Shown: positions 1-8,129, numbered from the stretch's first letter. The stretch: 25,039 bases of DNA from JBAXLO01 sp037134755 (GCA_037134755.1 JBAXLO010000048.1:1-25039); one strand, 5' to 3'. Notes: generated by a model from the letters alone, not told the origin. A program made the numbers and translations.

Positions 1-19
1 GAAACTAGCTAATTAATTG

Positions 20-59
20 ATTTAAACCAAACAGTTTTTAAAAACTGTTTGGTTTAAAT
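20..59. terminator. 40-bp perfect palindrome downstream of cutC
   Basis: Bases 20-39 and 40-59 are exact reverse complements, with no spacer at the centre (around AGTTTTTAAAAACT). As RNA this would be a long hairpin just past the cutC stop codon at 92-94. It probably ends the OmpH-like/cutC transcript, but there is no clear T-tract after it on the minus strand, so factor-independent termination is an inference. A protein-binding palindrome is the alternative. Confidence 0.5.
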
Positions 60-91
60 GTCTTCCTAATATCCTAAAAAAGTCTAAACTA

Positions 92-844
92 CTAAAAGCC
101 TCTTTCAAACTCCGAAAGGATATTAACAATCTTTTTCACCCTTAATTCATCGGTAATCTTGGTTTCATATTCCGACAAATCAACTACCGAGCCCATACTT
201 ATATTTTCTTTGCGAAACTCCATTGAACCATCTACAATTTTTCGTAAGGATACATGAAAGTTTTTGGCACCGGTCTTTTGAGCAATCTCTTTAATATTAT
301 CTTCGGTAATTCCGCTTCCCGGCATAATTATAATCCTATTATTAGCTTTAAGAATTAAATCTTTAATAAGATTAACGCCATCAATCGCCTTGTTATGCAT
401 ACCGGAAGTAAGGATGATATCAAAGCCAAGATCAATGATATCTTCCAAAGATTCAAAAGCATTGTTCGTCATATCAAAAGCACGATGAAAAGCCGTCTTC
501 ATTGGGTAAGCCAACTCAATTAATTCTTTATTTAATACCTTATCAACACTACCATCAGGATGTAACAAACCGAAAACTACACCATCAATGCCCAATTGCC
601 GGCAAGTAATGATGTCGTGTTTCATTATATCTATTTCCAGTGAAGAATATAGAAAATCGCCACCTCTGGGGCGGATAATTGCATGAATATCTATGGTTAG
701 ATGATCTCGCGCAGTTTTTAAATCACCATACGAAGGAGTTGTTCCTCCTTCGTAAATTCCTGCACAAAGTTCTACTCTTTTTGCTCCGCCTTTTTCAGCA
801 GCAATAGCCGAAGTCACAGAATTTGCGCAAACTTCAAGTAGCAT
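92..844 (-). CDS. cutC: CutC family protein (copper homeostasis protein CutC)
   Basis: The 250-residue product matches the CutC TIM-barrel family along its whole length. Family landmarks are RVELC (23-27), GGTTPSYG (33-40), IRPRGGDF (57-64), GLLHPDGSVD (92-101), FHRAFDM (119-125), LTSG (145-148) and MPGSGI (174-179). No signal peptide is present, so it should be cytoplasmic. CutC was first linked to copper tolerance in E. coli; whether it handles copper directly is disputed, and nothing here settles this. The start lies only 8 bases after the stop of the OmpH-like gene, so the two are probably co-transcribed. The family call is secure; the physiological role is not. Confidence 0.93.
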   Translation of the reverse strand: MLLEVCANSVTSAIAAEKGGAKRVELCAGIYEGGTTPSYGDLKTARDHLTIDIHAIIRPRGGDFLYSSLEIDIMKHDIITCRQLGIDGVVFGLLHPDGSVDKVLNKELIELAYPMKTAFHRAFDMTNNAFESLEDIIDLGFDIILTSGMHNKAIDGVNLIKDLILKANNRIIIMPGSGITEDNIKEIAQKTGAKNFHVSLRKIVDGSMEFRKENISMGSVVDLSEYETKITDELRVKKIVNILSEFERGF

Positions 845-852
845 ACTTTGGT

Positions 853-1539
853 TTATTTAAATTTCTTATACTCCAGATTAAGCCCTGTCAAAATATCTTT
901 TGTAATCTCCAGACTATCATTAGCAAAAAGAATTCCGTGTTCTGTTGATTTCTTTAAGATATAAGTATATTTGGGTTTCTCATTAAACCTATTGATATAA
1001 GCAAACACAGTGTCTAATAATCTTGTGTTAATCGCCTGTTGTTTCTTTAGCAATTGATCTCTCATTTGGTTTTCAAGTCCCATTAATGAGCTCTTTTTAG
1101 CAGTAAGCTCCTCTTCTTTTTTCTTTTGTTCGCTTAATTTTAAAGAAGCACCATTCTTAAGATAATTTTCATATTCATTCTGAAAACCTGACACCTTTGC
1201 TTTATATTCACCTTCAAGTTTCGATTGATAATCCTCTAATTCTTTTCTCATATCTTTAGCAAAATCATACTTCTCCATAATAGTATCTGTATTGATGTAT
1301 GCAATCGAAAGATTCCCTTTTACAGAAACAGGAATATGATTAACAGTGTTTTTCTCCTTTGATTTGTTCATAAAAAACAAAACATAAAGCACAATAAGCC
1401 CCACAAGCAAAACGATGTTAAATAGCATTCCACATCTGCACTTATGATTACTGCATTTAGCCGGTTCTTCCTGAATTTGTTCTGTTTGAGGAACGATTGT
1501 TTCTTCAATTGTGTTTTCGATGTTTACTTCTTCTTCCAT
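853..1539 (-). CDS. OmpH/Skp-like protein with N-terminal cytoplasmic tail and membrane anchor
   Basis: The product has 228 residues. Residues 1-37 are acidic and polar with a small Cys/His cluster (CSNHKCRCG, 29-37). A hydrophobic helix follows (about 38-57), then the segment IAYINTDTI (79-87) and a long charged coiled coil (about 92-175). This order resembles OmpH/Skp periplasmic chaperones, which hold unfolded outer membrane proteins, but here the chaperone part is tethered by a transmembrane helix instead of following a cleaved signal peptide. The C-terminus (about 202-225, GILFANDSLEITKDIL) fits the end of the OmpH domain. A TAnnTTTG box lies upstream, and cutC follows directly in the operon. 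Membrane anchoring and topology are inferred. Confidence 0.8.
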   Translation of the reverse strand: MEEEVNIENTIEETIVPQTEQIQEEPAKCSNHKCRCGMLFNIVLLVGLIVLYVLFFMNKSKEKNTVNHIPVSVKGNLSIAYINTDTIMEKYDFAKDMRKELEDYQSKLEGEYKAKVSGFQNEYENYLKNGASLKLSEQKKKEEELTAKKSSLMGLENQMRDQLLKKQQAINTRLLDTVFAYINRFNEKPKYTYILKKSTEHGILFANDSLEITKDILTGLNLEYKKFK

Positions 1540-1584
1540 TATGTTATTTTATTTTAGATGTATTACATTATTAATTTAAAAGTC

Positions 1585-1592
1585 CAAAAGTA
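1585..1592 (-). promoter_or_regulatory. Bacteroidota -7 box for the OmpH-like/cutC operon
   Basis: The minus strand reads TACTTTTG, matching the TAnnTTTG -7 consensus, 46 bases before the ATG. No convincing -33 TTTG at the usual spacing was seen. Confidence 0.5.
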
Positions 1593-1617
1593 CTACTTTC
1601 AAACGATATAGAATAAT

Positions 1618-1652
1618 ATTTCTTTAATTATTTAAAATTAATTTAAAGAAAT
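1618..1652. terminator. AT-rich inverted repeat in the gap after the haem c gene
   Basis: Arms 1618-1627 and 1643-1652 are exact inverted repeats (ATTTCTTTAA / TTAAAGAAAT) in the gap between the haem c lipoprotein gene and the OmpH-like gene. It may help end the minus-strand transcript arriving from the right, but the stem is AT-only and weak. Confidence 0.25.
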
Positions 1653-1718
1653 ATACTTATAGCAAAAGGACATTCCTATAATTTAATATCATAAGATGTT
1701 AGGTAAATTAAAAATTGA

Positions 1719-2003
1719 CTAAGGGTGAGATGTGAGGTATTTATAAATATGTGCCTTCTCAATGTCGCTTATCTTTGCTTTCCTTTGCATATCATTTAAA
1801 TGATTAGCCCATTCACCAGCATTATATTCTTTGGGTAAATGTAAATTATGGCAATTACCACAATGGTTGATATACAATTTCCTACCCTCCATTAACTCTT
1901 GTTGGGTTGCAGCATCTTTTGACGAAGGCATATACAATTGAACCGTACAACTAATAATAATGCTGCAAATGCAGAGTATTACAATATATTTTACGTACTT
2001 CAT
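1719..2003 (-). CDS. Small haem c-binding lipoprotein
   Basis: The 94-residue product begins with a hydrophobic signal ending in a lipobox-like IIISC (Cys19), so it should be a lipid-anchored exported protein. Mature residues 48-52 read CGNCH, the CXXCH site for covalent haem c attachment. Met72 could be the second axial ligand. The size and helical character fit a minimal mono-haem cytochrome c domain. Its start codon overlaps the stop codon of the upstream outer-membrane-protein gene (TAATG at 2005-2001), so the two are translationally coupled. The electron partner is unknown. The haem c call is strong; a specific role in respiration is inference. Confidence 0.8.
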   Translation of the reverse strand: MKYVKYIVILCICSIIISCTVQLYMPSSKDAATQQELMEGRKLYINHCGNCHNLHLPKEYNAGEWANHLNDMQRKAKISDIEKAHIYKYLTSHP

Positions 2004-2833
2004 TAAAAATCGTATCCAACTAGTAAAGAAATCTCAGCAGCTTCATAATTCACAAGATCCCTATTGCCGGGAGCCGAAGAAGTTTTGTGTAGATTTGTAA
2101 GTTGAGGCATAGCTGTCAATAAAACAAAACATTTGCCTATGCTCACATGCATAGCCGGGCCGGCAAATAAAACGGAGTTTATCCAGCCGTTATCTTTTGT
2201 AATTATATTACTGTTTCTAGCTTCAAGTCCTAAGCTAAAGCTAGGTTTAATAAAATGCATGTATCCAAAATACAATTCAAGAGCAGAATTATGAGTCCAA
2301 TCAGCAGTACTTAAATTATCAACATGATTTATCTCTTTTTCGATCTCATATTTACCTACTATATTAAATGCAAACAACTCCTTGTTTATCCTTTTATCAA
2401 GAAGAATTTTTCCTTCAAATTCAACATTATTTCCACCAAATTCAAACTCACCATAAAGACCGCTACCTACTAAATTAGCAACAGGATCCGATAGTTTTAA
2501 CTTCCATTCATTACTGAAACTAATTTTTAATTCGTTGTTCATTTCTTTTGAAGTAGCAGTTGCATTAGTCGAAAGCTCTGAATTAAAATAGAAAGCTGTT
2601 TGTAAATTATGCCCTAAACCAAATTCAAGTTCTAACCTTTGATTAAGTGTTTGACCAAATATATATGGACTAAAATCTCCTGTTTTTCCTGTCCCTAATG
2701 TATTATGAAATTCAAGATCAAAGACACCTTTATCTAATACATTAGATTGGTAAGTGTATGCAAACACTCTGTCCTGTGCAAATGAAGAATATGTAAAAAT
2801 GGATAATATAAGTATGATAATTATTTTTTTCAT
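2003..2833 (-). CDS. Putative outer membrane protein, unknown function
   Basis: The 276-residue product starts with a clear signal peptide (MKKIIIILILSIFTYSSFAQ, cleavage after Gln20 or nearby). The mature part alternates polar and aromatic/hydrophobic residues and ends in Phe (GYDF), as expected of an outer membrane beta-barrel. I do not recognise a specific family. It is co-transcribed with, and overlaps by one base, the small haem c lipoprotein gene, so the pair may act together in the envelope, for instance in electron transfer or metal uptake; that link is speculative. No good TAnnTTTG box was found; TACTTTG lies about 55-65 bases upstream and is only a near match. Confidence 0.7.
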   Translation of the reverse strand: MKKIIIILILSIFTYSSFAQDRVFAYTYQSNVLDKGVFDLEFHNTLGTGKTGDFSPYIFGQTLNQRLELEFGLGHNLQTAFYFNSELSTNATATSKEMNNELKISFSNEWKLKLSDPVANLVGSGLYGEFEFGGNNVEFEGKILLDKRINKELFAFNIVGKYEIEKEINHVDNLSTADWTHNSALELYFGYMHFIKPSFSLGLEARNSNIITKDNGWINSVLFAGPAMHVSIGKCFVLLTAMPQLTNLHKTSSAPGNRDLVNYEAAEISLLVGYDF

Positions 2834-2923
2834 GTGATTAATTAATGTTGTGTTAATATTATTAATAAAATTAGTATGATTAACAAAGTAAAAAGTCTTT
2901 TGTTAAGGCTATATTCGTATAAA

Positions 2924-2957
2924 AAGCCCTCCGATGAAATAAATCAACGGAGGGCTT
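2924..2957 (-). terminator. Rho-independent terminator of recQ
   Basis: The arms AAGCCCTCCG (2924-2933) and CGGAGGGCTT (2948-2957) are exact inverted repeats around a 14-base loop. On the minus strand the stem is followed by TTTTTAT. It lies 31 bases past the recQ stop codon. Confidence 0.85.
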
Positions 2958-2987
2958 AATTATGATAATTAAATAATTATTAGAACA

Positions 2988-5222
2988 CTAATTGCCCACT
3001 TCCGACATAAATTTAATACGCATTAAACGAACCTCTTCTTCAGTATATTCGTTTTCTCCTAATTCTTTCAGACAATCTTCCACTGAATCTGATTCAGCTT
3101 CACTAAAATATTCATAAATCTCTTCCTGATGATACTGATCAATATAATCTTTAATATAATAATTAATATCAATTTTAGTACCCGAAGAAACTACACGTTC
3201 CATTTCAGTTAGTAGTTCATCAATAGTAAGGTTTTTAGCAGTAGCAATATCTTCCATTGCAATCTTTCTGTCTATACTTTGAATGATATATACTTTTAAT
3301 CCTGATTTATTAATAACTGATTTAACAACTAAATCAAGAGGACGTTCAATCTCATTTTCTTCAACATATTTTTTAATAAGTTCAATAAATGGTTGACTAT
3401 ATTTAAGAGCTTTACCGGCACCAACGCCTGTTATTTGCTTCATTTCCTCTATCGTAATAGGATATTGTATAGTCATATCCTCTAAAGATGGATCCTGGAA
3501 AATTACAAAAGGAGGCAAGCTTTCTTTTCTGGAGATATCACGTCTCAGATCTTTTAATAATGCGAATAATGTTTTATCAGTAGCATTAGAGCGTCCGGCT
3601 CCCCCTCCCATTACTGCCATCAAATCTTCTTCGTCATCATGAATATAATCATGATCTTTAGCTACCATAATCTTATATGGTTTCTTCACATACTTATACC
3701 CTTCAGGACTTACCCTAAGTAATCCATAACTTTCAATATCTTTTATAAGTAAGTTTTCAATTACTGCTTGCCTGATTACAGCATTCCAGTAATGTTCATC
3801 TCTATCAGACCCAACACCAAACTGTGGGAGTTTATTATGCTTTGTTAATTTTAATGTTGCAGAATTCTTACCAATAATAATACTAGCAATATGCTTTGAT
3901 TTGAAAAGTTGTTTTACTGCAATTACAGTTTCAATAACTGTAGCAATATCTTCAGTACTATCAGTCTTTTCTTTTGGATGTAGACAATTATCACATACAC
4001 CACAATTATCCTGATCATAGTTCTCTCCAAAATAATGCAATAAAACTTTTCTTCTACAAGCTGAAGACTCAGCATAAGATACTGTTTCATTCATTAATTG
4101 CATAGCAACTTCTTGTTCGGCAACTGGCTTTCCTTTTAAGAACTTTTCAAGTTTTGTAATATCATCTTCACTATAAAAAGTAACACAATTACCTTCTCCA
4201 TCGTCACGTCCGGCACGACCTGTTTCTTGATAATATCCTTCCAAACTCTTTGGAATATCATAATGGATTACAAATCGAACATCTGGTTTGTCGATACCCA
4301 TACCAAAAGCAATTGTAGCAACAATTACTTCAGCTTCTTCCATAAGGAATTTATCCTGGTTGCCTGCTCTTGTCACAGGGTCAAGTCCAGCATGATAAGG
4401 CAAAGCCCTAATACCATTAACTTGTAAGGTTTCAGCAAATTCCTCAACTTTCTTGCGGCTCAGGCAATATATAATTCCTGATTTTCCGGGATGTCCTTTA
4501 ATGTATTTTATTATTTCTCTATTCACATCTTTATTCTTTGGACGAACTTCATAATATAAGTTTGGTCTGTTGAAAGAAGAAATAAATACATTAGCATTCA
4601 TCATATTCAGATTCTTCTGAATATCTTGCTGTACTTTTGGTGTAGCCGTTGCAGTCAATGCTATTATAGGAACTTTCTTTCCTATAGCATCAATAATAGG
4701 TCTTAGTCTTCGATACTCAGGACGGAAATCATGCCCCCATTCCGAAATACAATGAGCTTCATCAATTGCATAAAAAGAAATATTAATATCTTTTAAGAAA
4801 TCAACATTTTCATCTTTAGTTAAAGATTCAGGCGCTACATAAAGTAATTTCGTTTTACCGGTAGTAAGGTCTTTCATTACATTTTTTATTTCATTCTTCG
4901 ACAAAGAAGAATTTAAGAAATGTGCAATACCTTGTTCAGTACCGAAATTACGAATAGCATCGACCTGATTTTTCATTAAAGAAATAAGAGGAGATATTAT
5001 TATTGCTGTCCCTTTACTCATAATTGCCGGCAATTGATAGCACATTGATTTGCCACCACCGGTTGGCATTATAACGAAAGTGTCCTTACCCGCTAACACA
5101 CTTTGGATTACTGCCTCTTGATTACCCTTGAAATTATCAAACCCAAATATCTTTTTTAGATGTTTGTGTAGATTATTATCATCTTTTGTTGCCATTTTTA
5201 CGTTTGTATTAGAAAAATTCAT
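2988..5222 (-). CDS. recQ: ATP-dependent DNA helicase RecQ
   Basis: The 744-residue product carries all RecQ hallmarks: an SF2 core with Walker A GGGKS (55-59), DEAH box (154-157) and TATAT (190-194), then QETGRAGRDD (332-341). Next come the zinc-binding subdomain with Cys389, Cys407, Cys410 and Cys413, a winged-helix region (about 425-515) and an HRDC domain (about 550-620). It unwinds DNA 3' to 5' in recombination and fork repair. About 120 further residues follow HRDC, as in some Bacteroidota RecQ proteins. Two starts are possible: Met1 at 5222 or Met10 at 5195. The second gives a product beginning MATKDDNN and leaves room for a leader after the promoter, so it may be the true start. It is divergent from kdsD. 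Confidence 0.96.
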   Translation of the reverse strand: MNFSNTNVKMATKDDNNLHKHLKKIFGFDNFKGNQEAVIQSVLAGKDTFVIMPTGGGKSMCYQLPAIMSKGTAIIISPLISLMKNQVDAIRNFGTEQGIAHFLNSSLSKNEIKNVMKDLTTGKTKLLYVAPESLTKDENVDFLKDINISFYAIDEAHCISEWGHDFRPEYRRLRPIIDAIGKKVPIIALTATATPKVQQDIQKNLNMMNANVFISSFNRPNLYYEVRPKNKDVNREIIKYIKGHPGKSGIIYCLSRKKVEEFAETLQVNGIRALPYHAGLDPVTRAGNQDKFLMEEAEVIVATIAFGMGIDKPDVRFVIHYDIPKSLEGYYQETGRAGRDDGEGNCVTFYSEDDITKLEKFLKGKPVAEQEVAMQLMNETVSYAESSACRRKVLLHYFGENYDQDNCGVCDNCLHPKEKTDSTEDIATVIETVIAVKQLFKSKHIASIIIGKNSATLKLTKHNKLPQFGVGSDRDEHYWNAVIRQAVIENLLIKDIESYGLLRVSPEGYKYVKKPYKIMVAKDHDYIHDDEEDLMAVMGGGAGRSNATDKTLFALLKDLRRDISRKESLPPFVIFQDPSLEDMTIQYPITIEEMKQITGVGAGKALKYSQPFIELIKKYVEENEIERPLDLVVKSVINKSGLKVYIIQSIDRKIAMEDIATAKNLTIDELLTEMERVVSSGTKIDINYYIKDYIDQYHQEEIYEYFSEAESDSVEDCLKELGENEYTEEEVRLMRIKFMSEVGN

Positions 5223-5243
5223 ACATTTGTAGTGTAAATGTAA
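5222..5243. promoter_or_regulatory. Divergent promoter region between recQ and kdsD
   Basis: The plus strand has TACATTTG (5222-5229), a match to the -7 consensus that would give kdsD a leader of roughly 60 bases. TACATTT and AAATGTA form an inverted repeat around seven bases, so the minus strand has a similar TACATTTAC pointing at recQ. If the minus box is used, recQ transcription begins close to the first ATG, which favours the ATG at 5195. Confidence 0.45.
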
Positions 5244-5296
5244 TACTTTTTTTCGTATTATAGTATATTTATTTATAATTTTTTAAATTTTTAACA

Positions 5297-6265
5297 TTGA
5301 AAACTATCATCGACATCAAAAAAATCGCCTCAGAAACTATTGTTAACGAGGCTGAATCTATTGTTAATCTTAAGAACTTCATCAATGATGAATTTGTCAA
5401 GTGCATCGATTTAATTTTCCACTGCAAAGGTAGGATAATTATTTCAGGAATTGGCAAAAGTGCGATAATTGCGCAAAAAATTGTTTCTACCTTAAACTCA
5501 ACGGGTACGCCTTCCATTTTTCTGCATGCAGCCGATGCAATTCATGGAGACCTTGGAATTATACAACAAAATGACATCATAATTTGCATTTCGAAGAGTG
5601 GAAATACTCCAGAAATAAAAGTTTTGGTTCCCTTTTTAAAATCTTTTGGAAATATAATTATTGCCATGGTGGGAAATCTGGATTCGTATCTGGCACTACA
5701 GGCTAATTATATTATTAATTGTACAGTCGAAAAAGAAGCATGTCCTAATAATCTTGCCCCTACTTCAAGTACTACTGCCCAATTGGTAATGGGAGATGCT
5801 ATTGCAATTTCTTTACTTGAATGCAGAGGTTTTAATGCTTCTGATTTTGCTAAATATCATCCGGGTGGCTCATTGGGTAAGCAATTATATTTAAAAGTTT
5901 CTGATCTATCAAATTTAAATGAAATCCCTATGGTAAAACCAGAGGATAATATCAGGAAAACTATTCTCGAAATAACCTCTAAACGATTAGGGGCTGCTGC
6001 TGTTATTGATGATGAAAAGCTTTTAGGTATAGTTACTGATGGTGATTTGCGAAGAATGCTCCAAAATAATGACTCTATTGAACATCTGAAAGCTAAAGAT
6101 ATAATGTCATTGAATCCTAAAACTATTAATGAAGATGAACTTGCTGTGAATGCTCTGCAAATAATGCGATCAAACAATATTACACAACTTTTAGTGTTTG
6201 ATAATAATAATAAGTATGCAGGTGTGGTTCATTTGCACGACCTATTGAGAGAAGGAATTATTTAA
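5297..6265 (+). CDS. kdsD: Arabinose-5-phosphate isomerase, KpsF/GutQ family (SIS + two CBS domains)
   Basis: The 322-residue product has an N-terminal SIS domain (about 30-180) with GIGKSAIIAQKI (51-62), HAADAIHGDLG (77-87) and SKSGNTPE (99-106), then a pair of CBS domains (about 205-322). The family interconverts D-ribulose 5-phosphate and D-arabinose 5-phosphate, the first step towards KDO for lipopolysaccharide. Translation should start at a TTG: no in-frame ATG occurs until after residue 120, inside the SIS domain, and the TTG-started N-terminus aligns well with the family. LptB lies two genes downstream, consistent with a lipopolysaccharide role. The symbol is given by family; the exact paralogue cannot be proved. 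Confidence 0.92.
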   Translation: MKTIIDIKKIASETIVNEAESIVNLKNFINDEFVKCIDLIFHCKGRIIISGIGKSAIIAQKIVSTLNSTGTPSIFLHAADAIHGDLGIIQQNDIIICISKSGNTPEIKVLVPFLKSFGNIIIAMVGNLDSYLALQANYIINCTVEKEACPNNLAPTSSTTAQLVMGDAIAISLLECRGFNASDFAKYHPGGSLGKQLYLKVSDLSNLNEIPMVKPEDNIRKTILEITSKRLGAAAVIDDEKLLGIVTDGDLRRMLQNNDSIEHLKAKDIMSLNPKTINEDELAVNALQIMRSNNITQLLVFDNNNKYAGVVHLHDLLREGII

Positions 6266-6271
6266 TACAAT

Positions 6272-6292
6272 AATTACGAATTACGAATTACG
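6272..6292 (+). repeat. Three tandem AATTACG heptamers
   Basis: The 7-base unit AATTACG occurs three times exactly, right after the kdsD stop. Its function is unknown. Confidence 0.8.
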
Positions 6293-6318
6293 AAAAGAAC
6301 TTTTAATTTGAACACATT

Positions 6319-6348
6319 CCTCCCCTATCAGGGGAGGTTAGGTGGGGT
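6319..6348 (+). repeat. GC-rich intergenic palindrome element
   Basis: CCTCCCCT (6319-6326) and AGGGGAGG (6330-6337) form an 8-bp stem with a 3-base loop, followed by TTAGGTGGGGT. Its GC content stands out sharply from its surroundings. It resembles dispersed extragenic palindromes I know from Bacteroidota genomes; copy number elsewhere cannot be seen here. It sits directly upstream of the CMD gene and could act as a hairpin in the transcript. Confidence 0.6.
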
Positions 6349-6361
6349 AATAATAATAAAT

Positions 6362-6712
6362 ATGACTAATAGTTTAAAAGAATTTAATGATTACAGGCAG
6401 ATGATGAACGAAAAGATTCTAGCTGCCGACGACAAAACAATTAAACGGATATTTAATGCAGATACTAATGCTTATTTGCCGGGAGCTCTAGATGTTAAGA
6501 CTAAGGAATTGTTGGGTCTTGTATCTTCTATGGTGCTTAGATGCGATGATTGTGTTAAATATCATTTGATAAAATGCCATGAGAATGGGGTTACTACACA
6601 GGAGTTGTTCGAAGTCTTTGGAGTTGCCAATCTTGTAGGAGGCACTATCGTTATTCCTCATACAAGAAGGGCTTTAGAATTCTGGGAAGAGATTATTTCT
6701 TCAAAACAATAA
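6362..6712 (+). CDS. Carboxymuconolactone decarboxylase (CMD/AhpD-like) family protein
   Basis: With the ATG at 6362 the product has 116 residues. An in-frame TTG at 6308 would add 18 residues, but these would be encoded by the GC-rich intergenic palindrome, so the ATG is preferred. The core carries the AhpD-type motif Glu49, Cys61-x-x-Cys64 and His68, in RCDDCVKYHL. Such all-helical proteins often act as peroxidase-related disulfide reductants or hydroperoxide-detoxifying oligomers; the substrate cannot be told. It lies between kdsD and lptB. The family is confident, the function is not. Confidence 0.9.
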   Translation: MTNSLKEFNDYRQMMNEKILAADDKTIKRIFNADTNAYLPGALDVKTKELLGLVSSMVLRCDDCVKYHLIKCHENGVTTQELFEVFGVANLVGGTIVIPHTRRALEFWEEIISSKQ

Positions 6713-6720
6713 TTAATTAC

Positions 6721-6728
6721 TACTTTTG
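6721..6728 (+). promoter_or_regulatory. -7 box ahead of lptB
   Basis: TACTTTTG matches TAnnTTTG and sits 27 bases before the lptB ATG, suggesting lptB has a promoter of its own in addition to readthrough. No -33 element was clear. Confidence 0.45.
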
Positions 6729-6754
6729 TAACGTTATTTATTCAAACAAAACAA

Positions 6755-7480
6755 ATGATTTTAAGAACAGAAGAGGTTGTTAAAAAATATAAGAGCCGTT
6801 GTGTAGTTAATAAGGTTTCTGTTAACGTAAAACAAGGCGAAATAGTTGGTTTACTTGGCCCTAATGGTGCCGGTAAAACTACTACATTTTACATGATAGT
6901 AGGTTTAATTAAACCTTTATCTGGAAGAGTTTTTCTGGATGATCTTGATATTACGGATATGCCTATGTATCGTAGAGCTCAGAATGGGGTTGGTTATCTG
7001 GCACAGGAAGCATCTGTTTTCAGGCAGTTGAGTGTTGAAGATAACATTACTGCTGTTTTGGAATTTACGAAACTTACTAAAGACCAACAAAAAGAAAAGC
7101 TCGAATCTTTATTAAGTGAGTTTGGATTGCAACATATTAGGAAGAGTAAAGGGATACAACTTTCGGGTGGCGAACGCAGACGTACAGAAATTGCCCGTGC
7201 TTTGGCTGTTGACCCTAAGTTTATATTACTTGACGAGCCTTTTGCAGGTGTTGATCCTATTGCGGTTGAAGATATTCAGATGATAGTATCTAAACTAAAG
7301 ACTAAAAACATAGGTGTGCTTATTACTGACCACAATGTACATGAAACTCTTAACATTACCGACCGTGCTTATCTATTATTCGAAGGCTCAATACTTAAAG
7401 CCGGCACTGCTGAAGAGCTTGCCGATGATGAACATGTGCGTAATGTGTATCTTGGTAAGAATTTTGAATTAAGAAAGTAA
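6755..7480 (+). CDS. lptB: LPS export ABC transporter ATP-binding protein LptB
   Basis: The 241-residue product is a complete ABC ATPase: Walker A GPNGAGKTT (35-43), Q-loop Gln84, signature LSGGE (136-140), Walker B ILLDEP (157-162) and switch His193 (TDH). The text after Walker A (FYMIVGLIKP) and the ARALAVDP/FAGVDPIAV segments are typical of LptB. LptB powers LptFG, which extract lipopolysaccharide from the inner membrane for export through the Lpt bridge. LptF/G are not in this window. KdsD upstream makes the KDO precursor, which supports the assignment. A strong terminator follows. Confidence 0.95.
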   Translation: MILRTEEVVKKYKSRCVVNKVSVNVKQGEIVGLLGPNGAGKTTTFYMIVGLIKPLSGRVFLDDLDITDMPMYRRAQNGVGYLAQEASVFRQLSVEDNITAVLEFTKLTKDQQKEKLESLLSEFGLQHIRKSKGIQLSGGERRRTEIARALAVDPKFILLDEPFAGVDPIAVEDIQMIVSKLKTKNIGVLITDHNVHETLNITDRAYLLFEGSILKAGTAEELADDEHVRNVYLGKNFELRK

Positions 7481-7506
7481 TTTTCTTATACCATATATAT
7501 ATAAGG

Positions 7507-7543
7507 AACCTTCGGAGACATTTTATCTCTGAAGGTTTTTTTT
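7507..7543 (+). terminator. Rho-independent terminator of lptB
   Basis: AACCTTCGGAGA (7507-7518) pairs with TCTCTGAAGGTT (7526-7537), with one G-T pair and a 7-base loop, followed by a run of eight T (7536-7543). It begins 27 bases after the lptB stop. Confidence 0.92.
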
Positions 7544-7616
7544 ATTAGATTGTCTACACTTTGCATCTTCTTCTACAAATTTCAGCATCCTTCAATTATA
7601 TGTGTAATTAATAATC

Positions 7617-8069
7617 TTAATTCACTTTTACTTTTACCACAACTTTCCTTACAAAAGTTGACAAGTCTTCTTTTATACATGGTTGATGTAAATCTCCGGG
7701 AAAGAGTATCATAAACATGCCTGTTTCCATTTTTAAATAAGAAACTTTGCTATTGTAAAAAGCAATATCATTTGTTTCGTTATAAGTTACAGCTATTTCC
7801 TGATCTTGTAGCGGAGCATAGCCAATCAGCTCATTGCCTTTAATTATATATTGCACATCTATATATTTAAGATGGGCTTCGGGAAGGCTGTCAAGCTTAT
7901 CTTTGGTTTGATATTCGCTTACCGAAGCATAAATATTATCGCCATCAATAGCATATTTGCCGGGTTTTACGCTTGTAAAGTTGGTGGATTTGATGTATTC
8001 AAAAGCTATATTTATTCTTTTGTTAATGTTGTTGTAGAGTTTGGTGTTTTCGATATTATCTATTATCAT
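7617..8069 (-). CDS. YhcH/YjgK/YiaL family protein
   Basis: The 150-residue product matches the YhcH/YjgK/YiaL (EbgC-like) family, a single beta-sandwich cupin-like domain. Visible landmarks are PGKYAIDGDNIYASV (36-50), AHLKYIDVQYI (65-75) and FPGDLHQP (123-130). His66, Asp71, Gln73 and His128 are likely metal-site residues. Members are linked to sugar and sialic acid metabolism and are sometimes called beta-galactosidase subunit beta. No sugar operon is next to it, so no substrate can be given. No signal peptide; cytoplasmic. A well-spaced promoter lies upstream. Confidence 0.9.
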   Translation of the reverse strand: MIIDNIENTKLYNNINKRINIAFEYIKSTNFTSVKPGKYAIDGDNIYASVSEYQTKDKLDSLPEAHLKYIDVQYIIKGNELIGYAPLQDQEIAVTYNETNDIAFYNSKVSYLKMETGMFMILFPGDLHQPCIKEDLSTFVRKVVVKVKVN

Positions 8070-8098
8070 ATTTTTTATTAGATATTGATTTTAGTTGG

Positions 8099-8129
8099 CA
8101 AAAGTAAGTAATTATTTAATGTAAATGCA
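8099..8129 (-). promoter_or_regulatory. -33/-7 promoter of the YhcH family gene
   Basis: The minus strand carries TTG, then 21 bases, then TACTTTTG (8099-8106). This is the best -33/-7 pair in the window and lies about 30 bases before the ATG. Confidence 0.6.

Noticed and set aside
6308..6361. TTG start adding 18 residues to the CMD protein
   Set aside because: These codons fall in the GC-rich intergenic palindrome; the ATG at 6362 gives the usual family length.
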